Below, piece after piece: positions 1-6,311 of a DNA stretch of 7,877 bases. Each line of letters opens with the position of its first letter. Position 1 is the first letter of the stretch. The translations under genes and the position numbers were made by a program. The stretch comes from Candidatus Hodarchaeota archaeon (GTDB lineage: Archaea; Asgardarchaeota; Heimdallarchaeia; Hodarchaeales; YT1-039), in contig JAEOTF010000425.1 in NCBI GenBank assembly GCA_016840025.1, positions 1-7,877 of the forward strand, given 5' to 3'. The notes beneath the pieces are model-generated. The model had not been told where the DNA came from and searched no databases. It worked only from the letters and a program-made list of their open reading frames with translations.

Positions 1-146
1 ATAACGCTATAAAGTTCATATTAGCTAATTTGATATTAGACACACTGTTTTGGACTATCATTTTCTTAATAGTATGGATAACAATACAAAGGATCTCAAA
101 GATTTCCACCTTATTCAAGAACACCAATAAACTGCTTTATATCTAA
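1..146 (+). CDS. C-terminal end of a membrane protein (5' truncated by window edge)
   Basis: Frame 3 is open from base 3 to a TAA at 144-146 and encodes the last 47 residues of a protein whose start lies left of the window. The peptide begins with a strongly hydrophobic stretch of about 24 residues (from FILANLIL to IVWITI), typical of a transmembrane helix, followed by a basic, polar tail (QRISKISTLFKNTNKLLYI). Hydrophobic helix plus positive tail suggests a cytoplasmic C-terminus. The other two plus frames are interrupted in this stretch. No family can be assigned from so short a tail. It could be a chance AT-rich open frame, but the sharp hydrophobic/basic partition favours a real gene end. 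Confidence 0.5.
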   Translation, partial: NAIKFILANLILDTLFWTIIFLIVWITIQRISKISTLFKNTNKLLYI

Positions 147-210
147 AATACATGCAAATTTTTCCAATGCATCATAATATTAATAATTCACTCATTCTAA
201 ATTGATTGAT

Positions 211-221
211 TTACTAAATAA
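211..221 (+). promoter_or_regulatory. Putative TATA box of the NAD kinase gene
   Basis: TTACTAAATAA is centred about 28 bp before the ATG at 244. Standard archaeal TATA-to-TSS spacing puts transcription start almost at the start codon, so the mRNA would be leaderless and the AGGGG at 227-231 would not act as a Shine-Dalgarno. Confidence 0.4.
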
Positions 222-243
222 CGTGTAGGGGAATAATGAATAT

Positions 244-942
244 ATGGAAAAAGTACGTGTTATTTCTCAAGCTGAAGCTTCAGAATTAAAAAAACTATTA
301 ATTATTAACGATTTCAAGATTGTTAGAAGAGATCCAGATTTTATTATTTTGTATGGTGGAGATGGTACAGTCTTATATAACGAAAGGAAGTTCCCAGAAA
401 TTCCAAAGCTCGTGGTTAAAAAGTCGAATGTTTGTAGGAAGTACGATTATACCTTTTACGATATTAAAAATATTTTACCCAAGATTAGAGAGGGCAAGTA
501 TAGAATATTAAAAGAAATAAAATTGGTAACCGAAATCAAAAACAACCGATTAATTGCATTGAATGAAATTCAAGTTCGTGCCAAAGTACCTATTTACGCT
601 CTCCGATTTTCTATATCAGTAAATGGAAAAGAATATTCTAATTTAATTGGTGATGGGGTCATTATTTCTACTCCTTTCGGTTCAACAGGATACTACAAAT
701 CAACAGGCGGGAAAAAATTTGCCAAAGGCATAGGAGTATCATTCAACAATTTATACAATAAGAGAATTAAGAGCATTGTACTCCCAGATAACTCGATAAT
801 AAAAACAAAAATCCATCGAGGACCTGCATGGGTATTAGCAGACAATTACGAAAGATTCTTCGAACTATCAAATAACGATATTTCTATCATTAAAAAATCA
901 AAAAGCATAGCAAATTTCATTTATGTAAGACAGGATACATAA
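244..942 (+). CDS. NAD kinase, short archaeal form
   Basis: Probable ATP-dependent NAD kinase (EC 2.7.1.23), the cytosolic enzyme that makes NADP. The 232-residue product has the family hallmarks: GGDGT at 38-42 (phosphate-binding loop with the catalytic-type Asp), the Asn-Glu pair at 107-108 (ALNEIQ) that contacts the nicotinamide ribose, and the signature GDGVIISTPFGSTGYYKSTGG at 136-156. A RGPAWVLADN segment follows near 197. It is shorter than the usual 250-300 residues, and the GxNxGxLGF segment normally found after GGDGT is replaced by a KLVVKKSNVCRKYDY stretch. I believe such compact forms occur in other archaea, but this is from memory. The ATG at 244 is favoured by a TATA-like box at 211-221. 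The gene stands alone, flanked by gaps of about 100 and 250 bp. NAD kinase is the confident call; the alternative is a related diacylglycerol/sphingosine-kinase-fold enzyme, which the TPxGSTxY signature argues against. Confidence 0.85.
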   Translation: MEKVRVISQAEASELKKLLIINDFKIVRRDPDFIILYGGDGTVLYNERKFPEIPKLVVKKSNVCRKYDYTFYDIKNILPKIREGKYRILKEIKLVTEIKNNRLIALNEIQVRAKVPIYALRFSISVNGKEYSNLIGDGVIISTPFGSTGYYKSTGGKKFAKGIGVSFNNLYNKRIKSIVLPDNSIIKTKIHRGPAWVLADNYERFFELSNNDISIIKKSKSIANFIYVRQDT

Positions 943-1194
943 ATCAGGCTACACACATTAAACGACCGATATAATAAGAATAATAAGATTTTTAAAAAAG
1001 TTGCTAAGAACCACTAATACCTGCTTTTGAGTGGAGCTTATGGTACTCTTCATATAATAGTGCTTTCTATTTTTTGTTGTTAAGAAATTATAGAAATTTG
1101 TATCTAATTCTGAAAAAGCCTTAAAAAGTTTTATTCGACGTTATTCTACTTATCATTTGATCTTTAAATTACTCTATTAATTCGGTGTAAAAAG
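943..1194. other. Intergenic region without a recognised gene
   Basis: This 252-bp AT-rich stretch holds no convincing ORF or RNA gene on either strand. The last 32 bp carry the rhomboid promoter; the T-rich run near 1070-1080 could help end transcription from the NAD kinase gene. Confidence 0.5.
1163..1171 (+). promoter_or_regulatory. Putative TATA box of the rhomboid gene
   Basis: TTTAAATTA is centred about 28 bp upstream of the ATG at 1195. Transcription would begin at or a few bases before the start codon, predicting a leaderless or nearly leaderless mRNA. Confidence 0.5.
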
Positions 1195-1845
1195 ATGTTT
1201 CCACTCTATGATGAGAATAAAAGCAGGACCTTGCCCATCATTACTTGGACTTTAATTATTGCGAACGTACTCGTGTTTTGGTGGGAGTTTACACAGGGAT
1301 TCAATAACAATATTTTCATAACCTATGGAGAAGTTCCAGCGTTGATTTTACAGGGTAAACGACTATTCAGCTTAGTAACCTCAATGTTCCTTCACGGGGA
1401 CTTCCTGCATATCATCGGGAACATGATTTACCTGTTCATCTTTGGAGATAACGTAGAGGATAGATTTGGGCACACAAAATATTTCCTACTCTATTTAATC
1501 TTTGGTATAGTAGGAGGACTCACCCATTCTATTATAGCGGTGTTGTCCGGAGGAGTGAACGCGTTCATTCCAGCGGTTGGTGCTTCAGGAGCTATAGCCG
1601 GGATCTTGGGGGCGTATGTTGTGTTCTTCCCTAACGCAAGAATAATGAGCATAGTACCATCCTTCTTTTTCGTGAGATTGGCCCGGGTACCGGCGTTGAT
1701 TTTTATTGGGTTTTGGTTTATTATTCAGCTCCTGTACAGTAGTAGCATTACGACTGTTGCTTATATGGCCCACATAGGGGGCTTCATAGTAGGATTAATT
1801 GTAGCTGCTGCTTTAAAGCAAAAAGCAAAAGTCACAATACTGTGA
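1195..1845 (+). CDS. Rhomboid family intramembrane serine protease
   Basis: An integral-membrane serine protease that cleaves transmembrane segments of substrate proteins within the bilayer. The 216-residue protein has the catalytic dyad: Ser131 in GASGAIAG (129-136) and His193 in AHIGGFIVG (192-200). The second-helix motif HGDFLHIIGNMIYL places H67, H72 and N76 as in the oxyanion-hole HxxxN motif. The N-terminus MFPLYDENKSRTLPIITW matches the short pre-TM1 segment common in prokaryotic rhomboids, which supports the ATG at 1195. About six hydrophobic helices are visible (near 14-32, 57-66 with 70-85, 95-117, 127-146, 164-182, 186-208), so it is the basic six-helix form without extra cytosolic domains. 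All catalytic residues are present, so it should be active. Its substrate is unknown. A second intramembrane protease (M50) lies 0.9 kb downstream on the other strand. Confidence 0.95.
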   Translation: MFPLYDENKSRTLPIITWTLIIANVLVFWWEFTQGFNNNIFITYGEVPALILQGKRLFSLVTSMFLHGDFLHIIGNMIYLFIFGDNVEDRFGHTKYFLLYLIFGIVGGLTHSIIAVLSGGVNAFIPAVGASGAIAGILGAYVVFFPNARIMSIVPSFFFVRLARVPALIFIGFWFIIQLLYSSSITTVAYMAHIGGFIVGLIVAAALKQKAKVTIL

Positions 1846-1887
1846 ATATTGTAGAAATAACTTGGCTATTTTTTGTCCTGTGTGGAA

Positions 1888-1917
1888 AACGTAGCTAACT
1901 AAACGTAGCAGCTAACT
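1888..1917 (+). repeat. Imperfect direct repeat downstream of the rhomboid gene
   Basis: AACGTAGCTAACT (1888-1900) recurs as AACGTAGCAGCTAACT (1902-1917), the second copy carrying a three-base insertion. It lies between convergent genes; its function is unknown and it may be a simple local duplication. Confidence 0.5.
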
Positions 1918-1957
1918 GTTGAGTTCATATTTTGGTGGAGTTGTCCTCGTTTAGAAA

Positions 1958-1994
1958 AGAAAAAATAGGGAGTATCGGAACCGCAGGTTCTGAT
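1958..1994 (-). terminator. Hairpin plus U-tract terminator of tRNA-Val
   Basis: Directly after the tRNA 3' end on the minus strand, GAACC (1986-1990 complement) pairs with GGTTC (1978-1982 complement) across a three-base loop. The flanking ATC/GAT bases add three more pairs beyond one mismatch. A run of six U follows (complement of A at 1960-1965), with more U beyond it. Archaeal termination mainly needs the U-tract, so the hairpin may be incidental. Confidence 0.45.
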
Positions 1995-2072
1995 TGGTGG
2001 GCCGGGCCGGATTTGAACCGGCGATCTTCGCCGTGTGAGGGCGACGTCTTAACCAGACTGGACTACCGGCCC
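1995..2072 (-). tRNA. tRNA-Val (anticodon CAC), CCA encoded
   Basis: The minus strand folds into a complete cloverleaf without an intron. The acceptor GGGCCGG (2066-2072) pairs with CCGGCCC (1999-2005). The D arm is GTCC/AGAC, with an A-C mismatch at 13-22. The anticodon stem is TCGCC/GGCGA, with loop CTCACAC giving anticodon CAC for the valine codon GUG. The variable loop is AGATC, and the T arm GCCGG/CCGGC has loop TTCAAAT. The discriminator base is A at 1998, and CCA is genomically encoded at 1995-1997. The mature body without CCA is 75 nt. All stems are fully paired apart from the D-stem mismatch, so the gene should be functional. It is GC-rich against its AT-rich flanks, as expected of a structural RNA. 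Confidence 0.97.
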
Positions 2073-2246
2073 TTGTTGTTAGTTCTGAAATTATTTCACA
2101 TTTAGACATATTTATGGGTTCCTTTCTAAAGTTTATAATTGAAGAATGACATTTTTTCTTCTTTTCCGAGATTTCACCAAGAATATGTAATGCTTCTAAA
2201 TCTGAACCGTTAAAGGCTAAGATTAGAGAAGATCGAACTAATTATG

Positions 2247-2256
2247 TTTAAATATT
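2247..2256 (+). promoter_or_regulatory. Putative TATA box of the four-helix membrane protein gene
   Basis: TTTAAATATT is the clearest TATA element in this gap. It ends only one base before the most upstream ATG (2258), too close to serve that codon. Normal spacing predicts a start near 2277, eight bases before the in-frame ATG at 2285. Confidence 0.45.
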
Positions 2257-2284
2257 AATGGATAACGTATTTGTAGCAAGCGGG

Positions 2285-2689
2285 ATGGAAATGGAAACTT
2301 ATTTGAAAGCTGGGATTTATGGAGCCATTTTGGCATTCGCCCTTAATTTTGTAATATACCTTTTTAACGTAGGGTGGTTTCCTCCTTTCTTACCAGCATT
2401 TATAGCCGTCATTACGATAATTGTCATATTTAAAATGGAACAAATTAAAGATTCATTGGTAGTTGCTTTAATTTCTTATTTTTTCTCTGACGCGTTTCTC
2501 GGTATATTCGTATACAGTTTATATTTCGAACAGTTCATGGAACCAGTGCAGGTCATTATCAAATTCAGCATCATTAGTTTAGTTAATCTGTTTCTCACAC
2601 CAATCACAGCGATAGTTGCAGCATACCTTGGGACATATTTTGTAAAGAACCGTAATATTACAAACAGCGATTTACTTAAGGTAGGTTAG
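2285..2689 (+). CDS. Uncharacterised small membrane protein with four predicted helices
   Basis: I do not recognise the family. From the ATG at 2285 the product is 134 residues with four hydrophobic segments at about 10-30, 31-51, 56-81 and 88-120, joined by short loops (one is NVGWFPPFLP). It ends in a short polar tail (VKNRNITNSDLLKVG). No enzyme motif, cysteine pair or metal site is visible; Asp69 in the third helix is the only clear charged residue inside a membrane segment. The reading frame extends up to an ATG at 2258, giving nine more residues (143 in total), but the TATA-like box at 2247-2256 argues for the internal start; a second internal ATG is at 2291. It sits between a rhomboid gene and a site-2 protease gene, so it could be linked to membrane proteolysis, but it shares an operon with neither. 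Confidence 0.7.
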   Translation: MEMETYLKAGIYGAILAFALNFVIYLFNVGWFPPFLPAFIAVITIIVIFKMEQIKDSLVVALISYFFSDAFLGIFVYSLYFEQFMEPVQVIIKFSIISLVNLFLTPITAIVAAYLGTYFVKNRNITNSDLLKVG

Positions 2690-2751
2690 GTTGCTATAAG
2701 CGCTATTATCCGAAGGAATAGATCATCCCGAATCGTTTCAAAATATCTGAA

Positions 2752-3792
2752 TTATAGTGAAATCGTTGATAGAATGAAGATAACTATTACACCTAAAACA
2801 AAAATTTTTCGACTATAGCTTACTTTCGATACGTTATCAAGGGGTTCTGGATGACGTTGTTGCATATTGAATAGGGCAAATAAAGCGAAAAACCAGTATC
2901 CAGATATAAATAGGAAACCTAGTGCAATAAAACCCAAAATTCTTCTACTCCTAGCCTCCAAAAAGCAAAATGCTATGTGACCACCGTCTAGTTGTCCAAC
3001 AGGAATCAAGTTCAGCATGGTAATGATTAACCCAACGTAACCGGCAAAGGCTACAGGATGTAAGGTTATGAGTAAATTAGGAAAGTTTTGCGGGTTTGGT
3101 GGAATCCTCAATAAAACTTTCCCTAAAAATTCGTACAAGATTGGAATGTTCAATGTGCTTGAAGGCAAAAATTTCACCCAGTTAAGTTCGGAGAAAGGTA
3201 ATCCAACGATTGTAACCATTACTGAAATTATGAAACCTATGATTGGTCCTCTCGCGCCTAAATCGAATAATGCATCCTTATTCCAGACTGCCGATTTTTG
3301 GATTATTACAGCACCGAACGTACCTAAGGGAGGGGGACCAGGAATAAAATAAGGACCAGCAGAGTCTAGACCATATTTTTTATTGGCGGACTTATGTCCC
3401 ACCTCATGTAACCCCAAGATCGACATAATGGCAACCATAAATAAAGCCGCACTTAGATAAGGGAACTTAAGATTTGTTGACTGGGTTAAACCAGATATAA
3501 ATGTTGTGCACATTGTAGCGAAGAGCAAAGCAAGACTAACTCTTCTGTCACTAGGTTTAGTGAGAGGCCTCTTAAAAACCTGAATCTTTAGTCTTTCATT
3601 CACCTTTCTCATTGAAGCTAAATAACCTATTGCATCTAATTCCTTCAATAGAGCGAGGAACCTCTTCTTCAAATCATGTGCTTCAACTATATAGAAGGAG
3701 GGTACGTTATACTCAAGGAACTCATCCTCTATGGTAAATATACTCCCAATAATCTCCTCAACATTCTCAGGCAAATCTCGAAATTCCCTCAA
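2752..3792 (-). CDS. Site-2-type M50 intramembrane metalloprotease
   Basis: A membrane-embedded zinc protease of the S2P/M50 family, which cleaves substrate helices, often to release membrane-anchored regulators. In the 346-residue product the zinc site is HEVGH at 129-133 (two His ligands and the catalytic Glu). The third ligand is the Asp of NLIPVGQLDGGH at 261-272. The conserved RGPIIGF segment at 181-187 and a proline/glycine-rich loop (IPGPPPLGTFG, 150-160) fit the family. About 80 soluble residues precede the first helix (86-104), an N-terminal extension probably in the cytosol. Further helices lie at about 111-133, 183-199, 245-263 and 283-303, and the C-terminus is a final helix. The start is TTG at 3792, with GGAGTG ten bases upstream; no ATG occurs before Met61, which would remove most of the N-domain. 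It converges on the four-helix protein gene and is divergent from TFS. Confidence 0.92.
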   Translation of the reverse strand: MREFRDLPENVEEIIGSIFTIEDEFLEYNVPSFYIVEAHDLKKRFLALLKELDAIGYLASMRKVNERLKIQVFKRPLTKPSDRRVSLALLFATMCTTFISGLTQSTNLKFPYLSAALFMVAIMSILGLHEVGHKSANKKYGLDSAGPYFIPGPPPLGTFGAVIIQKSAVWNKDALFDLGARGPIIGFIISVMVTIVGLPFSELNWVKFLPSSTLNIPILYEFLGKVLLRIPPNPQNFPNLLITLHPVAFAGYVGLIITMLNLIPVGQLDGGHIAFCFLEARSRRILGFIALGFLFISGYWFFALFALFNMQQRHPEPLDNVSKVSYSRKIFVLGVIVIFILSTISL

Positions 3793-3810
3793 TTAAAATA
3801 AGCACTCCTG

Positions 3811-3823
3811 TTTTTAAATATAA
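3811..3823 (-). promoter_or_regulatory. Putative TATA box of the M50 protease gene
   Basis: The minus strand reads TTATATTTAAAAA here, centred about 24 bp before the TTG start. Normal spacing would start the transcript at the TTG, leaving the GGAGTG at 3803-3808 untranscribed; the two signals conflict, and an upstream start is possible. Confidence 0.35.
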
Positions 3824-3972
3824 CAAAGAAACCTAAGTTCAACCGCAAACTTTGAGTTGCCAGTACCTTTAAAATTAGTCCTAAATAAAACGTAGTGATA
3901 ATGCATATATAAAAAACAATAGGCACTAACGCTCATATCACAAATTCCAAATTTTTCAAAATAACAGCTTCA

Positions 3973-3980
3973 TTTATAAA
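3973..3980 (+). promoter_or_regulatory. TATA box of the TFS gene
   Basis: TTTATAAA is centred 35 bp before the ATG at 4012, predicting transcription start near 4003 and a leader of about nine bases. This places the upstream in-frame GTG (3997) outside the transcript. Confidence 0.5.
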
Positions 3981-4011
3981 CATTCTATATACTTATGTGT
4001 GGTTGTTAAAA

Positions 4012-4347
4012 ATGGAATTCTGTCCTTCCTGCGGAACAAGGTTGACCCTAACACGGACCCAAGGTCCGGCCATCCTTTCATGTTCTAGTTGCGGCTTTAA
4101 AAAGCCAGCTAATTCAAGGTCTTTAGCTTTGAAAAAGAGTGCTAATCCTAATCCCCGAGAAGATATAGTTGTGATTGGAATGGAGGAACAAAAGTTACGT
4201 ACTACACCTACAGCAAAAGTTGAATGCCCCAAATGCGGTAACAACCTAGCCTACACCTGGCAGGTACAAACTAGGTCAGGCGACGAAGGATCCACACAAT
4301 TTTTCAGGTGCACAAAATGTAGCTACACCTTCCGGCTATACACCTAA
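4012..4347 (+). CDS. Transcription elongation factor TFS (TFIIS / RPB9 / RPC11-like)
   Basis: The archaeal transcript-cleavage factor rescues arrested RNA polymerase by stimulating cleavage of backtracked RNA. The 111-residue product has two zinc ribbons: C4-C7 with C24-C27, and C72-C75 with C100-C103. The C-terminal ribbon carries the acidic tip D91-E92 within TRSGDEGSTQFFRCTKC, which inserts into the polymerase channel and completes the active site. Most archaeal TFS proteins have RSADE here; Gly90 replaces the usual Ala, a mild change. The length is normal for TFS (about 110). The ATG at 4012 gives the typical MEFCPSCG start and suits the TATA box at 3973; an in-frame GTG at 3997 would add five residues. 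The SSB gene follows 128 bp downstream in the same direction with its own promoter. Confidence 0.95.
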   Translation: MEFCPSCGTRLTLTRTQGPAILSCSSCGFKKPANSRSLALKKSANPNPREDIVVIGMEEQKLRTTPTAKVECPKCGNNLAYTWQVQTRSGDEGSTQFFRCTKCSYTFRLYT

Positions 4348-4431
4348 AACGGGCAAAACACGTATGTTTGATTTAAAAAATTATGGACGGGCTCTACATA
4401 AAATTTCATATCAACTAATCGCTTATTACAG

Positions 4432-4440
4432 TATTTTTAA
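4432..4440 (+). promoter_or_regulatory. Putative TATA box of the SSB gene
   Basis: TATTTTTAA is centred about 40 bp before the ATG at 4476. Transcription from near 4462 would just include most of the Shine-Dalgarno-like sequence. Confidence 0.35.
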
Positions 4441-4460
4441 GTTCTCATTACGAATACTTT

Positions 4461-4471
4461 GGAGATGGTGA
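4461..4471 (+). promoter_or_regulatory. Ribosome binding site of the SSB gene
   Basis: GGAGATGGTGA resembles the archaeal anti-16S complement GGAGGTGATC with two overlapping partial matches (GGAGATG and GGTGA). It ends four bases before the ATG at 4476 and fixes that start. Confidence 0.55.
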
Positions 4472-4475
4472 ATCG

Positions 4476-4796
4476 ATGAAGATAAATGAAATTAAGTATG
4501 GGATGAGTGGCGTATCCATAGAGGGGAAGATTATAGAAAAATCCGAACCGAGAACAGTAAATACACGTTATGGACCGCGTTCTGTTGCTGATGCAATACT
4601 TGAAGACGAGACCGGGACAATAAAGATGTCGCTTTGGGAAGAACAAATAGACAGGGTGAACATCGGAAATAAGGTGGCAATTAGTGGTGTCTATGTTACC
4701 GAATTCAGAAACGAACTTCAACTCAACATTCCACGTTCTGGTAAATTGGAGATAAATAAAGAAAAAGTTGTAAAAGACAGCACGCTTAAATTTTGA
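4476..4796 (+). CDS. Crenarchaeal-type single-stranded DNA-binding protein (single OB fold)
   Basis: A small OB-fold ssDNA-binding protein related to Sulfolobus SSB, used in replication and repair. Over residues 8-85 it aligns by eye with the Sulfolobus solfataricus protein, including the DETGTIKMSLW segment (44-54; DETGRVKLTLW in Sulfolobus). The three aromatic bases-stacking positions of the Sulfolobus protein, W56, W75 and F79, correspond to W54, Y73 and F77, so the binding face is conserved with one Trp-to-Tyr change. At 106 residues it is about 40 shorter than the Sulfolobus protein: the flexible acidic C-terminal tail used for partner contacts is missing and is replaced by a short basic end (KEKVVKDSTLKF). 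It follows the TFS gene, and a good Shine-Dalgarno supports the ATG at 4476. The alternative is an RPA-subunit-like OB protein of another role; the close motif match makes SSB more likely. Confidence 0.85.
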   Translation: MKINEIKYGMSGVSIEGKIIEKSEPRTVNTRYGPRSVADAILEDETGTIKMSLWEEQIDRVNIGNKVAISGVYVTEFRNELQLNIPRSGKLEINKEKVVKDSTLKF

Positions 4797-4829
4797 TTGA
4801 TAAATGCAATATGTAATTAAACTATATGA

Positions 4830-4849
4830 TTTTGAAAGCTTCATTTTTT
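4830..4849 (+). terminator. Possible terminator after the SSB gene
   Basis: A weak TGAA/TTCA stem (4833-4843) precedes six T at 4844-4849, 34 bp after the SSB stop and just before the convergent acr3 stop. The T-run is the supporting signal; the hairpin is marginal. Confidence 0.3.
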
Positions 4850-4855
4850 CAATTA

Positions 4856-5902
4856 TCAGTTTTTTTTCCAAAATCCTTTATTGTTGAGTTTTTTGCCGAG
4901 ATATACGAGGCAGAGCATGATGGGCACCTCCCAGAATAAGCCCATTGTCGTCCCTAGTGCAGCTTGCGAGCCCAGACCAAATAGAGTGATAGCGGTAGCA
5001 ATTGCGATCTCGAAGTGACTGGATGAACCGATTATCACGGATATTATGGCCTCTTGATATCGAAGGCCTGCAAACTTTGTGATGAATAGGTTGATTCCAA
5101 CAATTATAGCGAAGCCCAGTAATAATGGAATCGAGACGAGTATCATCTCCCCGGGATTCTGGATGAGCACTTTTCCATTTAGGGAAAATAACACAATTAA
5201 CGTGGTCAATAGTGCCAATATCGCTATTTTTCCTACCATCGGCCTGTAAACTTTGAGAAACCATGTCTCCCCCTTCGTCAGTGTGATATACTTCTTTGAG
5301 ATGTAACCTAACACTAAGGGAATACCGATGAACACAAACACTGATATAATCAGAGTGATTCTGTCAATCTGAATGTTCTGAATTCCCGTTAAGAGCGAAA
5401 CAATGGGAGCATATAGGAACATGATACTGATCGTGTTTAAACTTGTGTTAATGAAATTTTGCTCTTGGTTTCCGTTTGCTAGAGCGCCCCACACTAAGAC
5501 CATGGCGGTGCAGGGGCTAGAACCGAGTAAAATTAACGATACAATCAATTGATCATGACCCGTTAAGAATAGATAAGCTAGAAAAGGGGTTATTAGTGGA
5601 GCCCAAATCCAATTCGAGAGAATCGTTAAGACTATGGGTTTAGGATCCTGTATTAATTTTTTTAATTCCGTTAATTGAATGTTTAGTAGAGCCGGGTAAA
5701 TCATCAAGAAGAGGCATATGCCGATAGGGATTGATATTCCGCTAACCTGCAGATTGTTAATTGCGATGCTGAGAGTTGGGAAAAACTGTGAAAGAAAAAG
5801 CCCCAAAACCATGCATAAAGCGACCCAGACTGCAAGATACTTCTCAAAGAAGCCGAGTGAAACCACCTCTTCATCAGTCAAACTATCATTCTCCTTTTTC
5901 AT
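4856..5902 (-). CDS. acr3: Arsenite efflux transporter, ACR3 family
   Basis: A ten-helix secondary transporter that exports arsenite, As(OH)3, across the cytoplasmic membrane. The 348-residue length is normal for ACR3. Family motifs are present: MIYPALLNIQ at 67-76; the essential cysteine C131 in LGSSPCTAMVLVW (126-138), known in ACR3 to be required for transport; and the conserved Glu298 in GSSSHFEIAIATAI (292-305), where many ACR3 proteins read GASNFFE or similar. A soluble N-tail of about 20 residues rich in Glu and Asp (MKKENDSLTDEEVV) precedes the first helix. The ATG at 5902 overlaps the arsR stop codon as ATGA (5899-5902), so the two genes should be translationally coupled and share the arsR promoter. 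No arsenate reductase or ArsA ATPase is present here, so the unit confers arsenite export only. Bile-acid-symporter-superfamily relatives are the alternative, but the ArsR partner and C131 favour ACR3. Confidence 0.93.
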   Translation of the reverse strand: MKKENDSLTDEEVVSLGFFEKYLAVWVALCMVLGLFLSQFFPTLSIAINNLQVSGISIPIGICLFLMIYPALLNIQLTELKKLIQDPKPIVLTILSNWIWAPLITPFLAYLFLTGHDQLIVSLILLGSSPCTAMVLVWGALANGNQEQNFINTSLNTISIMFLYAPIVSLLTGIQNIQIDRITLIISVFVFIGIPLVLGYISKKYITLTKGETWFLKVYRPMVGKIAILALLTTLIVLFSLNGKVLIQNPGEMILVSIPLLLGFAIIVGINLFITKFAGLRYQEAIISVIIGSSSHFEIAIATAITLFGLGSQAALGTTMGLFWEVPIMLCLVYLGKKLNNKGFWKKN

Positions 5903-6285
5903 AGAAGCCCCAACCCTGCCATGTCATCTACCAGTTTGGGTTTGGCGATGCTGTAGAAGACCCATTGTCCTTCTTTTCTGTCTATTACCAAGCCAACATT
6001 TTCTAAGAGATTTAGGTGGTGGGATGCTGTCGATTGGGTTAGGTCTAGGGCAACCATAACCTCGCAAACGCACATTTCCCGAACGCTTAGAAGCTTAAGA
6101 ATCTTCAATCTCGTTTCACTGCCCAAGGCCTTAAAAAACATGCTTTGTTTATCAATTAAATCGTTTGCCACTTCATCCACGAGTTGTTTTAATTCTTCCT
6201 CATATTTTGACGCGTCTTCAGCCGAACAGATCTCTGAAACTACTAAACGTTTTAATCTTTTACTAACTCTAGGTTTTAGGGACAT
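5899..6285 (-). CDS. arsR: ArsR/SmtB family arsenic-responsive repressor
   Basis: A winged-helix repressor that leaves its operator when arsenite binds. The 128-residue product has the family core from MFFKALGSETRLKILKLL (49-66) through the recognition helix TQSTASHHLNLLENVGLV (83-100) to the wing (RKEGQWVFYSIA). The metalloid motif is EMCVCEV, with C72 and C74 matching the ELCVCDL site of classic ArsR. An N-terminal extension of about 45 residues, mostly charged helix, precedes the core and carries one further cysteine, C20, a possible third arsenic ligand. The ATG at 6285 is chosen over the TTG at 6300 because the TATA box within the operator (6312-6335) predicts a start near 6297, leaving a leader of about 12 nt with GGTG. 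The gene overlaps acr3 by four bases. It is very likely autoregulated through the palindrome. Confidence 0.93.
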   Translation of the reverse strand: MSLKPRVSKRLKRLVVSEICSAEDASKYEEELKQLVDEVANDLIDKQSMFFKALGSETRLKILKLLSVREMCVCEVMVALDLTQSTASHHLNLLENVGLVIDRKEGQWVFYSIAKPKLVDDMAGLGLL

Positions 6286-6311
6286 TTGGAGCACCCACAA
6301 AAGAGTGATAT

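Noticed and set aside
2193..2230. Weak CTTCT-AATCT / AGATT-AGAAG hairpin upstream of the four-helix gene
   Set aside because: Two 5-bp stems with an internal loop in AT-rich DNA are within chance expectation, and it lies upstream of the predicted transcription start.
3068..3352. 94-codon plus frame opposite the M50 gene
   Set aside because: It lies wholly antisense to conserved M50 motifs; no promoter or ribosome site.
4437..4871. 144-codon open frame on the minus strand opposite the SSB gene
   Set aside because: It covers the SSB gene, which has a strong family match and ribosome site; the opposite translation has no recognisable domain and scattered Cys/Tyr/Phe typical of a shadow frame.
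4878..5264. 128-codon minus frame within acr3
   Set aside because: It is an alternative frame of the well-supported ACR3 gene with no domain-like features.
5718..6059. 113-codon plus frame opposite the arsR-acr3 junction
   Set aside because: It crosses two well-supported minus-strand genes; low-complexity composition and no start signals.
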